The translations under genes were made by a program, and so were the position numbers. This document shows, in pieces, positions 1-8,848 of a DNA stretch of 64,000 bases. Within the stretch, counting starts at the first letter, position 1. Every line of letters starts with the position of its first letter. Location: the NCBI RefSeq assembly GCF_040419245.1, contig NZ_JAZHOH010000004.1:55735-119734 (forward strand). Reading direction: 5' to 3'. The notes below the pieces were generated by a model. It made no database searches, was not told the origin of the DNA, and was given only the letters and a program-made list of their open reading frames with translations. The stretch comes from Ewingella sp. CoE-038-23 (GTDB lineage: Bacteria > Pseudomonadota > Gammaproteobacteria > Enterobacterales > Enterobacteriaceae).

Positions 1-2
1 AG

Positions 3-1169
3 CCGCTGGACCAGCTGCTGCGCTTCGTGCAAGACCAGCGCGGCAAAAGTGGCATTATCTACTGCAATAGCCGGGCGAAAGTCGAAGACACCGCCGCACG
101 TCTGCAAAGCCGTGGCTTGAGCGTCGGGGCCTATCACGCCGGTTTGGACAATGAAACCCGTGGCAATGTGCAGGAAGCCTTCCAGCGCGATGACTTGCAA
201 ATCGTGGTGGCGACCGTGGCGTTCGGCATGGGGATTAACAAACCCAACGTGCGTTTCGTGGTCCATTTCGACATTCCGCGCAATATCGAATCCTATTATC
301 AAGAAACCGGCCGTGCTGGGCGTGATGGCCTGCCCGCAGAAGCCGTTTTACTGTATGACCCGGCCGACATGGCCTGGCTGCGTCGCTGTCTGGATGAAAA
401 GCCAGCCGGGCCGCAGCAGGACGTCGAGCGCCACAAGCTCAATGCGATGAATGCCTTTGCCGAAGCTCAGACCTGTCGGCGCCTGGTGCTGCTCAACTAC
501 TTTGGCGAAGGCAAGCAGAACGCCTGCGGCAACTGCGATGTCTGCCTTGATCCGCCAAAACGCTATGACGGCTTGCTGGACGCGCAAAAGGCGCTCTCAG
601 TGGTGGCGCGCGTCGGCCAACGCTTTGGCTTGGGCTATGTGGTTGAAGTGCTGCGCGGCGCAAATAACCAACGAATTCGCGAGTATGGGCACGACAAGCT
701 GACGGTTTACGGCATCGGCAAAGAACAGAGCAACGAGCACTGGACCAGCGTGGTGCGCCAACTGATTCATCTCGGCATGATCATGCAGAACATCGCCATG
801 CACTCTGCTTTGCAACTCACTGAGGCTGCGCGCCCGGTGCTGCGTGGTGAAGTGGCTCTGCAACTGGCGGTGCCGCGAATTCAGACGCTGAAAATCAAAA
901 GCAGCAACAGCCAGAAAACCTATGGCGGAAATTACGACCGCAAGCTTTTCGCCAAATTGCGCAAGCTGCGTAAAACCCTGGCCGATGAAAATAACGTGCC
1001 GCCTTACGTGGTCTTCAATGACACCACCCTGCTGGAGATGGCCGAGCAGTTACCGGTCAGCCCAAGCGACCTGCTGGATATCACCGGCGTCGGCCAGCGC
1101 AAGCTCGAGAAGTTTGGCAGACCATTTATGGCGATGATTCGCGATCACATTGATAATGGCGACGAGTGA
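3..1169 (+). CDS. recQ: ATP-dependent DNA helicase RecQ, 5' end outside the window
   Basis: C-terminal two thirds of RecQ, the 3'-5' helicase of the RecFOR recombination pathway. The reading frame is open from the first bases, so the gene starts upstream and the internal GTG at 27 is not a real start. Visible parts are helicase motifs IV-VI (including QETGRAGRDG, the arginine-finger motif), the four-cysteine zinc module (TCRRL followed by ACGNCDVC), a winged-helix region, and a C-terminal HRDC domain ending in a helix-hairpin-type ITGVGQRKLEKFG segment. Sequence follows E. coli RecQ almost residue for residue. The SF2 helicase DEAD-box motifs lie before the window. The next gene, rhtC, starts 40 bp downstream on the same strand, as in E. 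coli. Confidence 0.97.
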   Translation, partial: PLDQLLRFVQDQRGKSGIIYCNSRAKVEDTAARLQSRGLSVGAYHAGLDNETRGNVQEAFQRDDLQIVVATVAFGMGINKPNVRFVVHFDIPRNIESYYQETGRAGRDGLPAEAVLLYDPADMAWLRRCLDEKPAGPQQDVERHKLNAMNAFAEAQTCRRLVLLNYFGEGKQNACGNCDVCLDPPKRYDGLLDAQKALSVVARVGQRFGLGYVVEVLRGANNQRIREYGHDKLTVYGIGKEQSNEHWTSVVRQLIHLGMIMQNIAMHSALQLTEAARPVLRGEVALQLAVPRIQTLKIKSSNSQKTYGGNYDRKLFAKLRKLRKTLADENNVPPYVVFNDTTLLEMAEQLPVSPSDLLDITGVGQRKLEKFGRPFMAMIRDHIDNGDE

Positions 1170-1209
1170 TCGGGGCTCTTTCTTTATTTTTCCACACTGA
1201 GTACGAGCT

Positions 1210-1839
1210 ATGTTAATTCTGTTTTTGACCGTGGCGATGGTGCATCTGATTGCGTTAATGAGCCCAGGCCCTGACTTTTTTTTCGTTTCCCAAACTGCCG
1301 CCAGCCGTTCTCGTAAAGAGGCGATGATGGGCGTGGTGGGGATTTCACTCGGCATCGTGGTGTGGGCCGGTGTTGCCTTGATGGGCCTGCATTTGATTTT
1401 GCAGAAAATGGCGTGGCTGCATGACGTCATCACCATCGGCGGCGGCATTTACCTGTGCTGGATGGGGTGGCAGCTGCTGAAATCTGCCCGCGCTAAGAAG
1501 CAGGCTGGCGTGGAAGCCGAGGCAGAAAAACCGGTGCAGCTTCCCGCGCGTGGCCGCACCTTTATGCGCGGTTTCCTGACCAATCTGTCTAACCCGAAAG
1601 CCGTGATTTACTTCGGCAGCGTGTTCTCGCTGTTTGTGGGTGATGACGTGGGAAGTGGCGAGCGCTGGGGGCTGTTTATCCTGATCATCGCCGAGACCTT
1701 TGCTTGGTTCTCCGTGGTGGCGATGGTGTTTGCAATGCCTGTGATGCGCCGTGGTTATCAGCGTTTAGCGAAGTGGATTGATGGCGTGGCGGGCGTGCTG
1801 TTCACCGGTTTCGGCATCCACCTGATTATTTCTCGATAA
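1210..1839 (+). CDS. rhtC: Threonine efflux protein RhtC (LysE/RhtB family)
   Basis: Inner-membrane amino-acid exporter of 209 residues (E. coli RhtC 206) that confers threonine resistance by efflux. The N-terminus carries the LysE-family signature MSPGPDFFFVSQ directly after the first membrane helix, and NLSNPKAVIYFG appears in the middle. About six hydrophobic segments are visible, with a charged linker around residues 92-115 that differs from E. coli. The ATG at 1210 fits the family start. The gene follows recQ and converges on rhtB; an inverted repeat with a short T run lies between them. Confidence 0.96.
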   Translation: MLILFLTVAMVHLIALMSPGPDFFFVSQTAASRSRKEAMMGVVGISLGIVVWAGVALMGLHLILQKMAWLHDVITIGGGIYLCWMGWQLLKSARAKKQAGVEAEAEKPVQLPARGRTFMRGFLTNLSNPKAVIYFGSVFSLFVGDDVGSGERWGLFILIIAETFAWFSVVAMVFAMPVMRRGYQRLAKWIDGVAGVLFTGFGIHLIISR

Positions 1840-1853
1840 GATTTCATCTTGCC

Positions 1854-1884
1854 TGCGCGCAGCCAACTGACTGCGCGCATTTTG
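1854..1884 (+). terminator. Terminator-like hairpin between convergent rhtC and rhtB
   Basis: A perfect 9-bp stem, TGCGCGCAG at 1854-1862 and CTGCGCGCA at 1871-1879, has an 8-nt loop and is followed by TTTTG. It sits just after rhtC and before the 3' end of rhtB, so it could end transcription from rhtC. The U run is short. Confidence 0.6.
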
Positions 1885-1902
1885 CCTAATGCTTTGTGCT
1901 AA

Positions 1903-2523
1903 CTAGGCTTTTCTTGCACTCGCCAACAACACCGCGACTAAGATAAACAGCGAACCGAAGATACGGTTAAGCAATTTCATCTGTTTGGCGGACTTAATCC
2001 AGCCCGAGATATGGGTTGCGAGCATGGCGTAGCCGCTCATGACGATGATATCCACCACAATGGTTGTCACGCCCAGCACCATGTACTGACCCGCCTGTGG
2101 CGCTTCTGGCAGGATGAACTGCGGGAAGAGCGCGGCAAGAAACACGATGCTTTTCGGGTTGGTCAGATTCACAAATACAGCCCGTTTGAATAGCCGATTC
2201 GGCGACAGCGTTTTCGCCATGGCATTGAGGTCTACCGCGCCCGCCGCTCGCCATTGGCCGATACCCAGCCAGATCAGATAAGCCGCGCCGAACCACTTCA
2301 GCACTTCAAATGCCATGACCGACTGCGAAACCAGCGTGCCCAAGCCGACGCCAACCACCACAATATGGCAGGCCAAGCCGATTTGCTGGCCGGCAATCGA
2401 GAACACCGACCCACGATAGCCGTGACTAATACCGGTGCTCATGGTGTTTATCGCACCCGCGCCGGGGGAAAGACTGAGAATGATTGTGGTAAGAAGATAG
2501 GTTAACCACCAGTGCAACGTCAT
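1903..2523 (-). CDS. rhtB: Homoserine/homoserine lactone efflux protein RhtB
   Basis: Inner-membrane exporter of the LysE/RhtB family, 206 residues from the chosen ATG at 2523, exactly the E. coli length. An in-frame ATG lies 12 codons upstream, but [11 protein letters not shown] matches the E. coli N-terminus and a GGGAG ribosome site precedes it. Family motifs [10 protein letters not shown] and [18 protein letters not shown] are present, with about six membrane helices. It is a paralogue of rhtC, converges on it, and is divergent from pldB, as in E. coli. Known E. coli substrates are homoserine and its lactone; substrate range here is inferred. Confidence 0.96.
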   Translation of the reverse strand: MTLHWWLTYLLTTIILSLSPGAGAINTMSTGISHGYRGSVFSIAGQQIGLACHIVVVGVGLGTLVSQSVMAFEVLKWFGAAYLIWLGIGQWRAAGAVDLNAMAKTLSPNRLFKRAVFVNLTNPKSIVFLAALFPQFILPEAPQAGQYMVLGVTTIVVDIIVMSGYAMLATHISGWIKSAKQMKLLNRIFGSLFILVAVLLASARKA

Positions 2524-2628
2524 CGAGCGACTCCCTGAACAGACCATTGTATGGCACAATACGCTATTGTCTAAAAACGGACAATTAACTTAATTCACCT
2601 TCCTGTAACGGGGTTCTGGAACCATTTC

Positions 2629-3618
2629 ATGGCATCGAATTTTGCAAAGTGGTTAACGCGAGAGAAGGAATTTTCTGCCTTTGCTACGGGTCCGTTGCTT
2701 GATTTCTGGCGCGAGCGCCAAGAAGGTGAATTTGCCGGCGTGGACGACGTGCCTATCCGCTATGTTCGCTTTAGCGCCATCGGTAATGACAACATCATTT
2801 TGGTGTCACCCGGCCGTATTGAAAGTTACGTAAAGTACCCCGAGCTGGCCTATGACCTGTTCCAGTGCGGCTTCGACGTGATTATTGTCGATCACCGTGG
2901 GCAGGGGCGCTCCGGGCGAATGCTGGATGACCGGCATCGCGGGCACGTGCAGCATTTCGATGATTATATTGAAGATTTTCACCAGCTTTACCAGCGTGAA
3001 ATTGCTCCGCGCCACTACAGTAAAAAGTACATTTTGGCCCATTCGATGGGGGGCGCGATTGCCGCGCTGTTCCTCGCCAAGTATCCGCAAACCTTTGACG
3101 CCGCCGCGCTCTGTGCGCCGATGACCGGGATTTATCTGCCCATTCCGGGCTGGATATCGCGCCGCATCCTCCACTGGGCCGAGCGCCGACCGCTGCGCCG
3201 TGACGGCTATGCGATGGGCACCGGCCACTGGCGGCCGCTGCCGTTTGTGGTGAATCGCTTAACCCACAGCCGGGAACGTTATCGCCGTAATCTGCGTTTT
3301 TACGCCGACTACCCCGAGCTACAGGTGGGCGGGCCAACTTATCACTGGGTGAAGGAAGGTATCGAGGCGGGGATGCATATTCTGCAACAAGCCGAAAATA
3401 TCACCACGCCCCTGCTATTATTACAGGCAAGCGAAGACCGGGTTGTGGATAACCGGTCGCATCTTGCTTTTTGTCAGGCAATGGCCGTGGCGGGGCACCC
3501 CTGTGAAGGGGATGGACCCTTGGTCATTGAAGGCGCGCGCCACGAGATCCTGTTTGAACGGGACGACCTGCGGGCAAAGGCGCTCGATGCCATTATGCGC
3601 TTTTATGCGCGGCATTAA
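2629..3618 (+). CDS. pldB: Lysophospholipase L2
   Basis: Inner-membrane-associated hydrolase that removes the acyl chain from lysophospholipids, 329 residues (E. coli 340). An alpha/beta-hydrolase fold is indicated by HRGQGRSGR near residues 89-97, the nucleophile elbow AHSMGG with Ser139, and the late histidine in the GARHEILF segment, which would complete the triad with an Asp near the SEDRVVDN segment. The N-terminus is a little shorter than in E. coli. yigL follows after 51 bp on the same strand, so the two are probably cotranscribed, as in other enterobacteria. Confidence 0.95.
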   Translation: MASNFAKWLTREKEFSAFATGPLLDFWRERQEGEFAGVDDVPIRYVRFSAIGNDNIILVSPGRIESYVKYPELAYDLFQCGFDVIIVDHRGQGRSGRMLDDRHRGHVQHFDDYIEDFHQLYQREIAPRHYSKKYILAHSMGGAIAALFLAKYPQTFDAAALCAPMTGIYLPIPGWISRRILHWAERRPLRRDGYAMGTGHWRPLPFVVNRLTHSRERYRRNLRFYADYPELQVGGPTYHWVKEGIEAGMHILQQAENITTPLLLLQASEDRVVDNRSHLAFCQAMAVAGHPCEGDGPLVIEGARHEILFERDDLRAKALDAIMRFYARH

Positions 3619-3669
3619 CTCGCGGCGGACTGCCGCGCACAACTCCATCTGAGGTTAGAATTTACCGTT

Positions 3670-4479
3670 ATGTATCATGTTGTTGCTTCCGATTTAGATG
3701 GCACACTGCTGTCACCCGACCACACTCTAAGCCCGTATGCCAAAGAGACGCTGAAGATGTTGACCCAGCGCGGCGTGCACTTCGTCTTTGCCACTGGCCG
3801 TCACCATATCGACGTGGCGCAAATCCGCGACAACCTTGAGATCAGCGCCTACATGATCACCTCCAACGGTGCGCGGGTGCACAATACCGAAGGCGAGCTG
3901 ATCTTCTCGCACAATCTGGACGAAGACATCGCCGGGGACCTGTTCGGCATCGTTCATGACAATCCAAATATCCTGACTAACGTGTATCGCAACGACGAGT
4001 GGTTTATGAACCACGATCGCGACGATCAGGACCAGTTCTTCCGCGAGTCGGTCTTCAAATACAAGCTCTATCAGCCTGGCCTGCTGGAAACTGACGGCAT
4101 CTGCAAAGTCTATTTCACCTGCGACAGTCACGAAGAGTTGCTGCCGTTGGAAGAGGCGATCAATGCTCGCTGGGGCGACCGCGTGAACGTCAGCTTCTCG
4201 CTGCCGACCTGTCTGGAAGTGATGGCGGGAGGCGTCTCTAAGGGCCACGCGCTGGAGCAGGTTTCTAAGCTGATGGGGTATTCGCTGCAAGACTGTATCG
4301 CCTTTGGCGATGGCTTGAATGACTTGGAAATGCTGACCATGTCCGGCAAAGGCTGCCTGATGAGTGGTTCACTGCCGCGCCTGAAAGCCGCAATGCCGGA
4401 TGCTGAAATCATTGGCTCCAACGCCGATGACGCCGTGCCGCACTATCTGCGCAAAATGTATCTGTCCGAACCAGCGTAA
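3670..4479 (+). CDS. yigL: HAD-superfamily sugar/pyridoxal phosphatase YigL
   Basis: Cytosolic phosphatase of the Cof/HAD-IIB type, 269 residues (E. coli YigL 266). In E. coli it dephosphorylates pyridoxal 5'-phosphate and sugar phosphates during sugar-phosphate stress. The N-terminal DLDGTLL holds the nucleophile and acid/base aspartates (Asp8, Asp10), TSNGARV is motif II, the VSKGHAL lysine is motif III, and GDGLNDLEML is motif IV. Conservation with E. coli is high throughout. It ends before a strong bidirectional terminator shared with glpQ and marks the point where gene order departs from that of E. coli. Confidence 0.95.
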   Translation: MYHVVASDLDGTLLSPDHTLSPYAKETLKMLTQRGVHFVFATGRHHIDVAQIRDNLEISAYMITSNGARVHNTEGELIFSHNLDEDIAGDLFGIVHDNPNILTNVYRNDEWFMNHDRDDQDQFFRESVFKYKLYQPGLLETDGICKVYFTCDSHEELLPLEEAINARWGDRVNVSFSLPTCLEVMAGGVSKGHALEQVSKLMGYSLQDCIAFGDGLNDLEMLTMSGKGCLMSGSLPRLKAAMPDAEIIGSNADDAVPHYLRKMYLSEPA

Positions 4480-4502
4480 ATTCGGCTCTACGAAAGCAAA
4501 AA

Positions 4503-4537
4503 AAAAGCGGGCAAGGTGAAAACCTTGCCCGCTTTTT
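4503..4537. terminator. Bidirectional rho-independent terminator, yigL/glpQ
   Basis: An A-run, the stem AGCGGGCAAGGT, a GAAA loop, the complementary ACCTTGCCCGCT, and a T-run. It reads as a strong terminator on both strands between convergent yigL and glpQ. Confidence 0.92.
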
Positions 4538-4546
4538 AATGGCGTT

Positions 4547-5629
4547 TTACTGCTGTGGCTGAGTCTGCTGGTGTTCTAAATAACTCACCGCTTTGTCCGG
4601 GAAGTCAGTGAACAGGCCGTCTACATGGGCTTGCTGATAAAGGATCTTATACAGCGAGTCGACGTTTTTGGCGTACTTCGGCAGATCGTCGGCGCGAACG
4701 GTAAACGGATGCACCACCATGTTGCTGGCGTGCGCTTCCGCCGTCATTGGCGTCAGCTTCACGTTGTCCGGCGTGGAGTCGGTTTCCACCAGCATGTGGT
4801 AGTCAGGCCCGATACCGTCGGCGTACTCGGCAATCTTCTTCATGGCGCCCGGCTTGAACATCCAATCGTAGTTGTAGTTCACCCACTTGCCGTCTTTCTG
4901 CTCCTGCGTCTCATCCCACTTGGTGTAGGCAATCAGCTGAACCAGCTTCAGGTCCATCCCCATTTTCGGCTCAAGCTCATTCTTAATGCGTTTCAGCTCG
5001 TTCGGGTCGAAGCATTGCAGATAGACATTGCTGCTTTTGCTGGTGTAGCCGTACTGTTTGAGCACTTCCAGCACCTTGGCGGAGATGTCCTTGCCTTCCT
5101 GACGGTGGAACCACGGCGCTTTGATCTCGGTGTAAATCCCGACGTTTTTGCCGGTTGAATGGTTCAGACCCTGAACGAATTCAATCTCTTCCTGGAAGGT
5201 GTGGACGCGGAAATCAGACTTGCCCATCGGGAAACGCCCCGGATAGGTTTGCACCTGCTTACCGTCTTTAATATCAAAGCCTTCGGTGAATTTCAGCGAT
5301 TTGATTTCCGCCAGCGTGAAGTCGATGGCGTAGTAGCGGCCATCTTTACGCGCACGGTTCGGGAAGCGCTGGGCGACATCAGTGACGCGATCCAAATAGT
5401 GGTCATGTAAGACGACCAGCTGGTCGTCTTTGGTCATCACCAAATCCTGCTCAAGGAAGTTAGCGCCCTGTGCGTAAGCCATGGCTTTCGCTGGCAGGGT
5501 ATGTTCCGGCAGATAGCCGCTGGCACCGCGATGCGCGATAACAATCGGCTCGGCTGCGCTGGCGTAACAAGACGTGGCAATCAAACTCGCCAACAGGGTG
5601 CCTTTTACTATCTTAGTTAAACGGTTCAT
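4547..5629 (-). CDS. glpQ: Periplasmic glycerophosphodiester phosphodiesterase
   Basis: Hydrolyses glycerophosphodiesters to glycerol-3-phosphate and an alcohol in the periplasm; the product is then imported by GlpT. The protein has 360 residues (E. coli 358). A Sec signal peptide with cleavage near ASA-AE around residue 26 precedes the GDPD core, which begins AHRGASGYLPEHT (catalytic His) and continues with LEQDLVMTKD and LHDHYLDR, covering the metal ligands and second histidine. The start codon lies 3 nt after the glpT stop, so glpTQ is one operon. A cytosolic relative, UgpQ, is encoded at 29149. Confidence 0.97.
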   Translation of the reverse strand: MNRLTKIVKGTLLASLIATSCYASAAEPIVIAHRGASGYLPEHTLPAKAMAYAQGANFLEQDLVMTKDDQLVVLHDHYLDRVTDVAQRFPNRARKDGRYYAIDFTLAEIKSLKFTEGFDIKDGKQVQTYPGRFPMGKSDFRVHTFQEEIEFVQGLNHSTGKNVGIYTEIKAPWFHRQEGKDISAKVLEVLKQYGYTSKSSNVYLQCFDPNELKRIKNELEPKMGMDLKLVQLIAYTKWDETQEQKDGKWVNYNYDWMFKPGAMKKIAEYADGIGPDYHMLVETDSTPDNVKLTPMTAEAHASNMVVHPFTVRADDLPKYAKNVDSLYKILYQQAHVDGLFTDFPDKAVSYLEHQQTQPQQ

Positions 5630-5632
5630 CCG

Positions 5633-6985
5633 TTATGCTCCTTTTGCTAGGTTTGCTTTGTGTTTGTTCTCGCTCAACATAGTCATAATCAACAGGATAA
5701 CCGCCAGCACGCAGCCGCCAATCATCACGATAAAGCCGCCATCCCAGCCGAAGTAGTCAACGGTATAGCCAACGATGGCACTCGCCGCCACCGAACCCCC
5801 CAGATAACCAAACAGGCCGGTGAAGCCCGCCGCGGTACCCGCTGCTTTCTTCGGTGCCAGTTCCAGCGCGTGCAGGCCAATCAGCATTACCGGGCCGTAA
5901 ATCAGGAAGCCGATGGTGATCATACAGACCATGTCGATGCCCGGATTGCCCACCGGGTTCAGCCAGTACACCACGGTGGCGATCGTCACCAGCACCATGA
6001 AGAACACGCCGGTGGCGCCACGGTTGCCTTTAAACACTTTGTCCGACATCCAGCCGCACAGCAGGGTGCCCGGAATCCCAGCATATTCGTAGAGGAAGTA
6101 AGCCCAGGAGGACTTATCCAGCGCGAAGTGCTTCACTTCCTTCAGATAGGTCGGTGACCAGTCGAGGATGCCGTAGCGCAGCAGGTAAACGAACACGTTG
6201 GCGAGGGCGATATACCACAGCAGCTTGTTCGGCAAGATGTACTGCATGAAGATCTGCTTGGTGGTCAGCTCTTCCTCGGACTTCTCTTTGTCGTAGTCCG
6301 GCGGGTAGTCGTTTTTGTACTCTTCAATCGGCGGCAGGCCGCAGGATTGCGGGGTGTCTCGCATGGTGATGAAGGCGAACACCGCCAGCGCGATAGCCGC
6401 GAAAGCTGGCATATACAGCGCGGCTTTCCAATCGTTAAACCACGCCATACCCAGCAGGAACAGCAGCGGAGGGATACCGCCACCGACGTTATGCGCGCAG
6501 TTCCACACCGACACAATCTGCCCGCGCTCTTTCTGCGACCACCAGTGAACCATGGTGCGCCCGCACGGCGGCCAGCCCATGCCCTGGAACCATCCGCAAA
6601 GGAACAGCAGGACAAACATAATGGCGATGCTGGAGGTCGCCCACGGCACGAAGCCCATGAACAGCATCACCGCCGCCGCCAGTATCAGGCCCGCTGGCAG
6701 GAAAACGCGAGGGTTGGAACGGTCAGAAACCGAACCCATGAGGAATTTCGAAATACCGTAGGCGATGGAGATGCCGGACAGGGCAAAGCCGAGGTCGCCA
6801 CGGCTGAAACCTTGATCAATCAGGTAAGGCATCGCCAGCGCAAAGTTTTTGCGCACCAGATAGTAGGCGGCGTAGCCGAAGAAAATCCCCATGAAGATCT
6901 GCCAGCGCAGGCGGCGGTACAGGGGATCAACATGGTCGTCTGCCACGGGAGCCTTATGGGCTGCGGGCTTAAAGATACTGAGCAT
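5633..6985 (-). CDS. glpT: Glycerol-3-phosphate:phosphate antiporter GlpT
   Basis: Major-facilitator inner-membrane antiporter that takes up glycerol-3-phosphate in exchange for phosphate, 450 residues (E. coli 452). It has twelve membrane helices and very high identity to E. coli, including the family segment [13 protein letters not shown] and the substrate-site arginine in [11 protein letters not shown] chose the ATG at 6985, matching E. coli MLSIFKP, because GGAGG sits 7 nt upstream; an in-frame ATG six codons earlier has no ribosome site. It is the first gene of glpTQ. In E. coli glpTQ is divergent from glpACB; here that partner is absent and the upstream neighbour is dcrB. Confidence 0.97.
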   Translation of the reverse strand: MLSIFKPAAHKAPVADDHVDPLYRRLRWQIFMGIFFGYAAYYLVRKNFALAMPYLIDQGFSRGDLGFALSGISIAYGISKFLMGSVSDRSNPRVFLPAGLILAAAVMLFMGFVPWATSSIAIMFVLLFLCGWFQGMGWPPCGRTMVHWWSQKERGQIVSVWNCAHNVGGGIPPLLFLLGMAWFNDWKAALYMPAFAAIALAVFAFITMRDTPQSCGLPPIEEYKNDYPPDYDKEKSEEELTTKQIFMQYILPNKLLWYIALANVFVYLLRYGILDWSPTYLKEVKHFALDKSSWAYFLYEYAGIPGTLLCGWMSDKVFKGNRGATGVFFMVLVTIATVVYWLNPVGNPGIDMVCMITIGFLIYGPVMLIGLHALELAPKKAAGTAAGFTGLFGYLGGSVAASAIVGYTVDYFGWDGGFIVMIGGCVLAVILLIMTMLSENKHKANLAKGA

Positions 6986-7050
6986 AAACGCCTCCAATGG
7001 CATAGATCAGAGCCACTCTCGTGAGCGACTGGCGATAAAACTGAACCTTT

Positions 7051-7070
7051 CATGTTCTATAACGAACGCC
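7051..7070. promoter_or_regulatory. Candidate GlpR operator in the glpT promoter
   Basis: CATGTTCTATAACGAACGCC resembles the GlpR half-site pair (ATGTTCG..CGAACAT), with ATGTTC and GAACGC arms around a TATAAC centre. It lies about 65 bp before the glpT start. A second, weaker GAAC-containing site is at 7082-7099. GlpR repression relieved by glycerol-3-phosphate is known for glpTQ in E. coli. Confidence 0.6.
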
Positions 7071-7097
7071 ATGCTAGCGATATGCGCGTATGCGAAC

Positions 7098-7113
7098 TGT
7101 GATAGATGACAGA
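7098..7113. promoter_or_regulatory. Candidate CRP site upstream of glpT
   Basis: TGTGATAGATGACAGA matches 8 of 10 conserved CRP positions (TGTGA-N6-TCACA), with one perfect half. The position about 110 bp before glpT and the known CRP dependence of glpTQ support it, but the second half-site is weak. Confidence 0.42.
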
Positions 7114-7339
7114 ATTGTTACAGTTTTATGAAACAGGAGGCGGATTTTGCGGGATTGATTAACAATTGGAAATACGTAATAGCCCATTTTACCGGACAGA
7201 GATCACATTTTTGGTTTTTATGTTGCGCAGAAAATCACCGTGGCGCGGTTTTATTCGTTTTTGCGCGAATAAGTCCATAAAGAGGGTAGTGTTTTAGTGT
7301 GAAGAGGGGTGACAGGAACTCGGGAGCTGGAAAGTAAAA
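7114..7339. other. Non-coding remainder of the glpT-dcrB intergenic region
   Basis: Together with the operator sites before it, this forms a 395-bp gap between glpT and the dcrB 3' end. The part here is AT-rich with no convincing ORF. A TGTGATC half-site occurs on the minus strand near 7203-7209. I see no further structure. Confidence 0.5.
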
Positions 7340-7360
7340 AGCGGGGCAATAAGCCCCGCT
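7336..7360 (-). terminator. Rho-independent terminator of dcrB
   Basis: The stem GCGGGGC/GCCCCGC (7341-7347 with 7353-7359) has a 5-nt loop and, read on the minus strand, is followed by TTTTTAC. It lies about 20 bp after the dcrB stop. Confidence 0.85.
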
Positions 7361-7380
7361 CTGGCAATTCGCAATCTGAC

Positions 7381-7944
7381 TTACTGCACTTTAAGCGTAT
7401 TGATAATGGCTTCAGCGGCAGTTTGCGCCTGCTGTTGATTATCGGCTGGCAGTGAGATTTGAATCGTCAGCAGGTGGTTATCTACTTTGCCCAAAATGAT
7501 GGAAGAGTAGGCTTGCTGACCTGCTGAAGAGATGATGCTGTCGTACTGCTGCAACGTCTGCCCGTTGACCTGAATCGACTTATTGGTCACCACTTGCAGG
7601 TTGGTATCACGCGCGCGCTGCTGGTCTTGCAGGCGGGTTGCCAGCACTTCCAGTGACTCAGTGGTGTTATCGCCAAGAATAACGATCACCGCTTTTTGGC
7701 CGGTTTTATCAGCGTAAACGTGCATATTGTTGGCCTGACTGCCGAGCTTGCCGCTCTGATCACTCATTCCCTGTGGCAAGGCGAAAGTCACTTTGCCGTC
7801 GAGCAGGCTTACTGGCACCGTGGTGCTGGCCGCCGCCGCAGGTGCGCCTTTATCGGCCGCCGCTTTGTCACTGGTATTTCCATCACATGCCGCCAGGCCG
7901 GCAATCAGCACCGCCATTCCTGCAAATTTCACTAAGTTACGCAT
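7381..7944 (-). CDS. dcrB: DcrB-family lipoprotein
   Basis: Small lipoprotein of 187 residues (E. coli DcrB 185). A signal peptide ends in the lipobox LAAC with the lipidated cysteine at position 20, followed by an Ala-rich linker (residues 27-41) and a folded domain that matches E. coli DcrB closely ([28 protein letters not shown]). In E. coli DcrB is needed for phage C1 and C6 adsorption and has been linked to lipoprotein maturation; its molecular activity is not firmly known. The ATG at 7944 is preceded by AAGGATGC. It stands between glpT and yhhQ; dcrB-yhhQ adjacency is conserved. Confidence 0.94.
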   Translation of the reverse strand: MRNLVKFAGMAVLIAGLAACDGNTSDKAAADKGAPAAAASTTVPVSLLDGKVTFALPQGMSDQSGKLGSQANNMHVYADKTGQKAVIVILGDNTTESLEVLATRLQDQQRARDTNLQVVTNKSIQVNGQTLQQYDSIISSAGQQAYSSIILGKVDNHLLTIQISLPADNQQQAQTAAEAIINTLKVQ

Positions 7945-8040
7945 AAGGCATCCTTTGATTTTAACGCGCCATAGATTCTTGATTTAACTGCATCTATGGC
8001 AACTCATCCAGTAAACAAATGCAAGTCAGATTTATCTTTC

Positions 8041-8147
8041 GTCCTTGAAGTTGTAGCCGCGTTAGCTGCACTCTTTCATCCGAATCACTGACTTAAGTCA
8101 GCTCATCGGAATTCTCTCGTTTGCTGCCTTGCTACAACGTCAATGAC
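8041..8147. repeat. Diverged ERIC-family intergenic palindrome
   Basis: About 107 bp between dcrB and the yhhQ 3' end. The arms GTCCTTGAAGTTGTAGC and GCTACAACGTCAATGAC are complementary with two mismatches, and the centre CTGACTTAAGTCAG is a perfect palindrome. The core has the same layout as ERIC elements (TCATCCGAATCACTGAC versus TCACCCCAGTCACTTAC) but differs in the conserved central bases. Confidence 0.75.
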
Positions 8148-8176
8148 TTTAGCTAAAAACCTTGAGTCGCCTGCGA

Positions 8177-8848
8177 TTAGTGTGAACTCAGTGGAAATCG
8201 CGCGTCATGGCCGCTCTGCGACAGGCGTTTGAGCAGCATATTGAGCAGCACGCCGTACATCGGCAAGAAGAACACCAGACAGATCAGCACTTTGAAGGCG
8301 TAATCCACCATGGCGATCTCCACCCAGTGGTCGGCCATAAATGCATTGCTGCTTTTGTAGAAGGCGATGAAGAAGAAAGACAGAGTGTCGCTGATGTTGC
8401 CCAAGAACATGGCGGCGGCGGGCGCAATCCACCAGCGGCGCATTTGGCGCAGGCGGTTGAAGACGTGCACGTCGAGGATCTGCCCCAGCACGTAGGCCAT
8501 AAAGCTGGCGGTGGCGATACGGGCAACCATGATGTTGACGCTGCTCAGGGCTTCAAACCCTTGCCACTGTGCTTCAAAGAATAGGGCGGAAATCACATAG
8601 GAGATCACCAGCGCGGGCATCATGACCGACAAAATAATGCGTCGAGCCAGCGGCGCGCCAAAAATACGCACGGTCAGGTCGGTTGCCAGAAAGATGAACG
8701 GAAAAGTGAAAGCACCCCAGGTGGTGTGCAGGCCGAAAGCAGAAACCGGCAGCTGTACCAAATAGTTACTGGAAGTGATGATGGCGATATGGAATAAAGA
8801 TAGCCATATCAACGCATTAAAGCGCTGTTGCTCAGTGAACGAATACAT
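8177..8848 (-). CDS. yhhQ: Queuosine precursor transporter YhhQ
   Basis: Inner-membrane VUT/ECF-like protein of 223 residues (E. coli 221) that imports 7-cyano-7-deazaguanine (preQ0) and preQ1 for queuosine tRNA modification. Conserved stretches include ITSSNYLVQLPV, FLATDLTVRIFGAPLARR and ATASFMAYVLGQILDVHVFNRLR, with about six membrane helices. I placed the start at 8848 (MYSFTEQQ), which aligns with E. coli; the frame stays open 32 codons further, but nothing upstream resembles the family. The ribosome site is weak (AAGGCC, 8 nt) and the leader is structured. Confidence 0.94.
   Translation of the reverse strand: MYSFTEQQRFNALIWLSLFHIAIITSSNYLVQLPVSAFGLHTTWGAFTFPFIFLATDLTVRIFGAPLARRIILSVMMPALVISYVISALFFEAQWQGFEALSSVNIMVARIATASFMAYVLGQILDVHVFNRLRQMRRWWIAPAAAMFLGNISDTLSFFFIAFYKSSNAFMADHWVEIAMVDYAFKVLICLVFFLPMYGVLLNMLLKRLSQSGHDARFPLSSH

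Noticed and set aside
27..29. GTG at 27 as a recQ start
   Set aside because: The frame is open from base 3 and encodes conserved RecQ residues before it; the real start is outside the window.
6347..7024. 225-codon plus-strand ORF opposite glpT
   Set aside because: It is a shadow of the strongly conserved glpT frame; rich in His/Gln/Arg with no ribosome site or family likeness.
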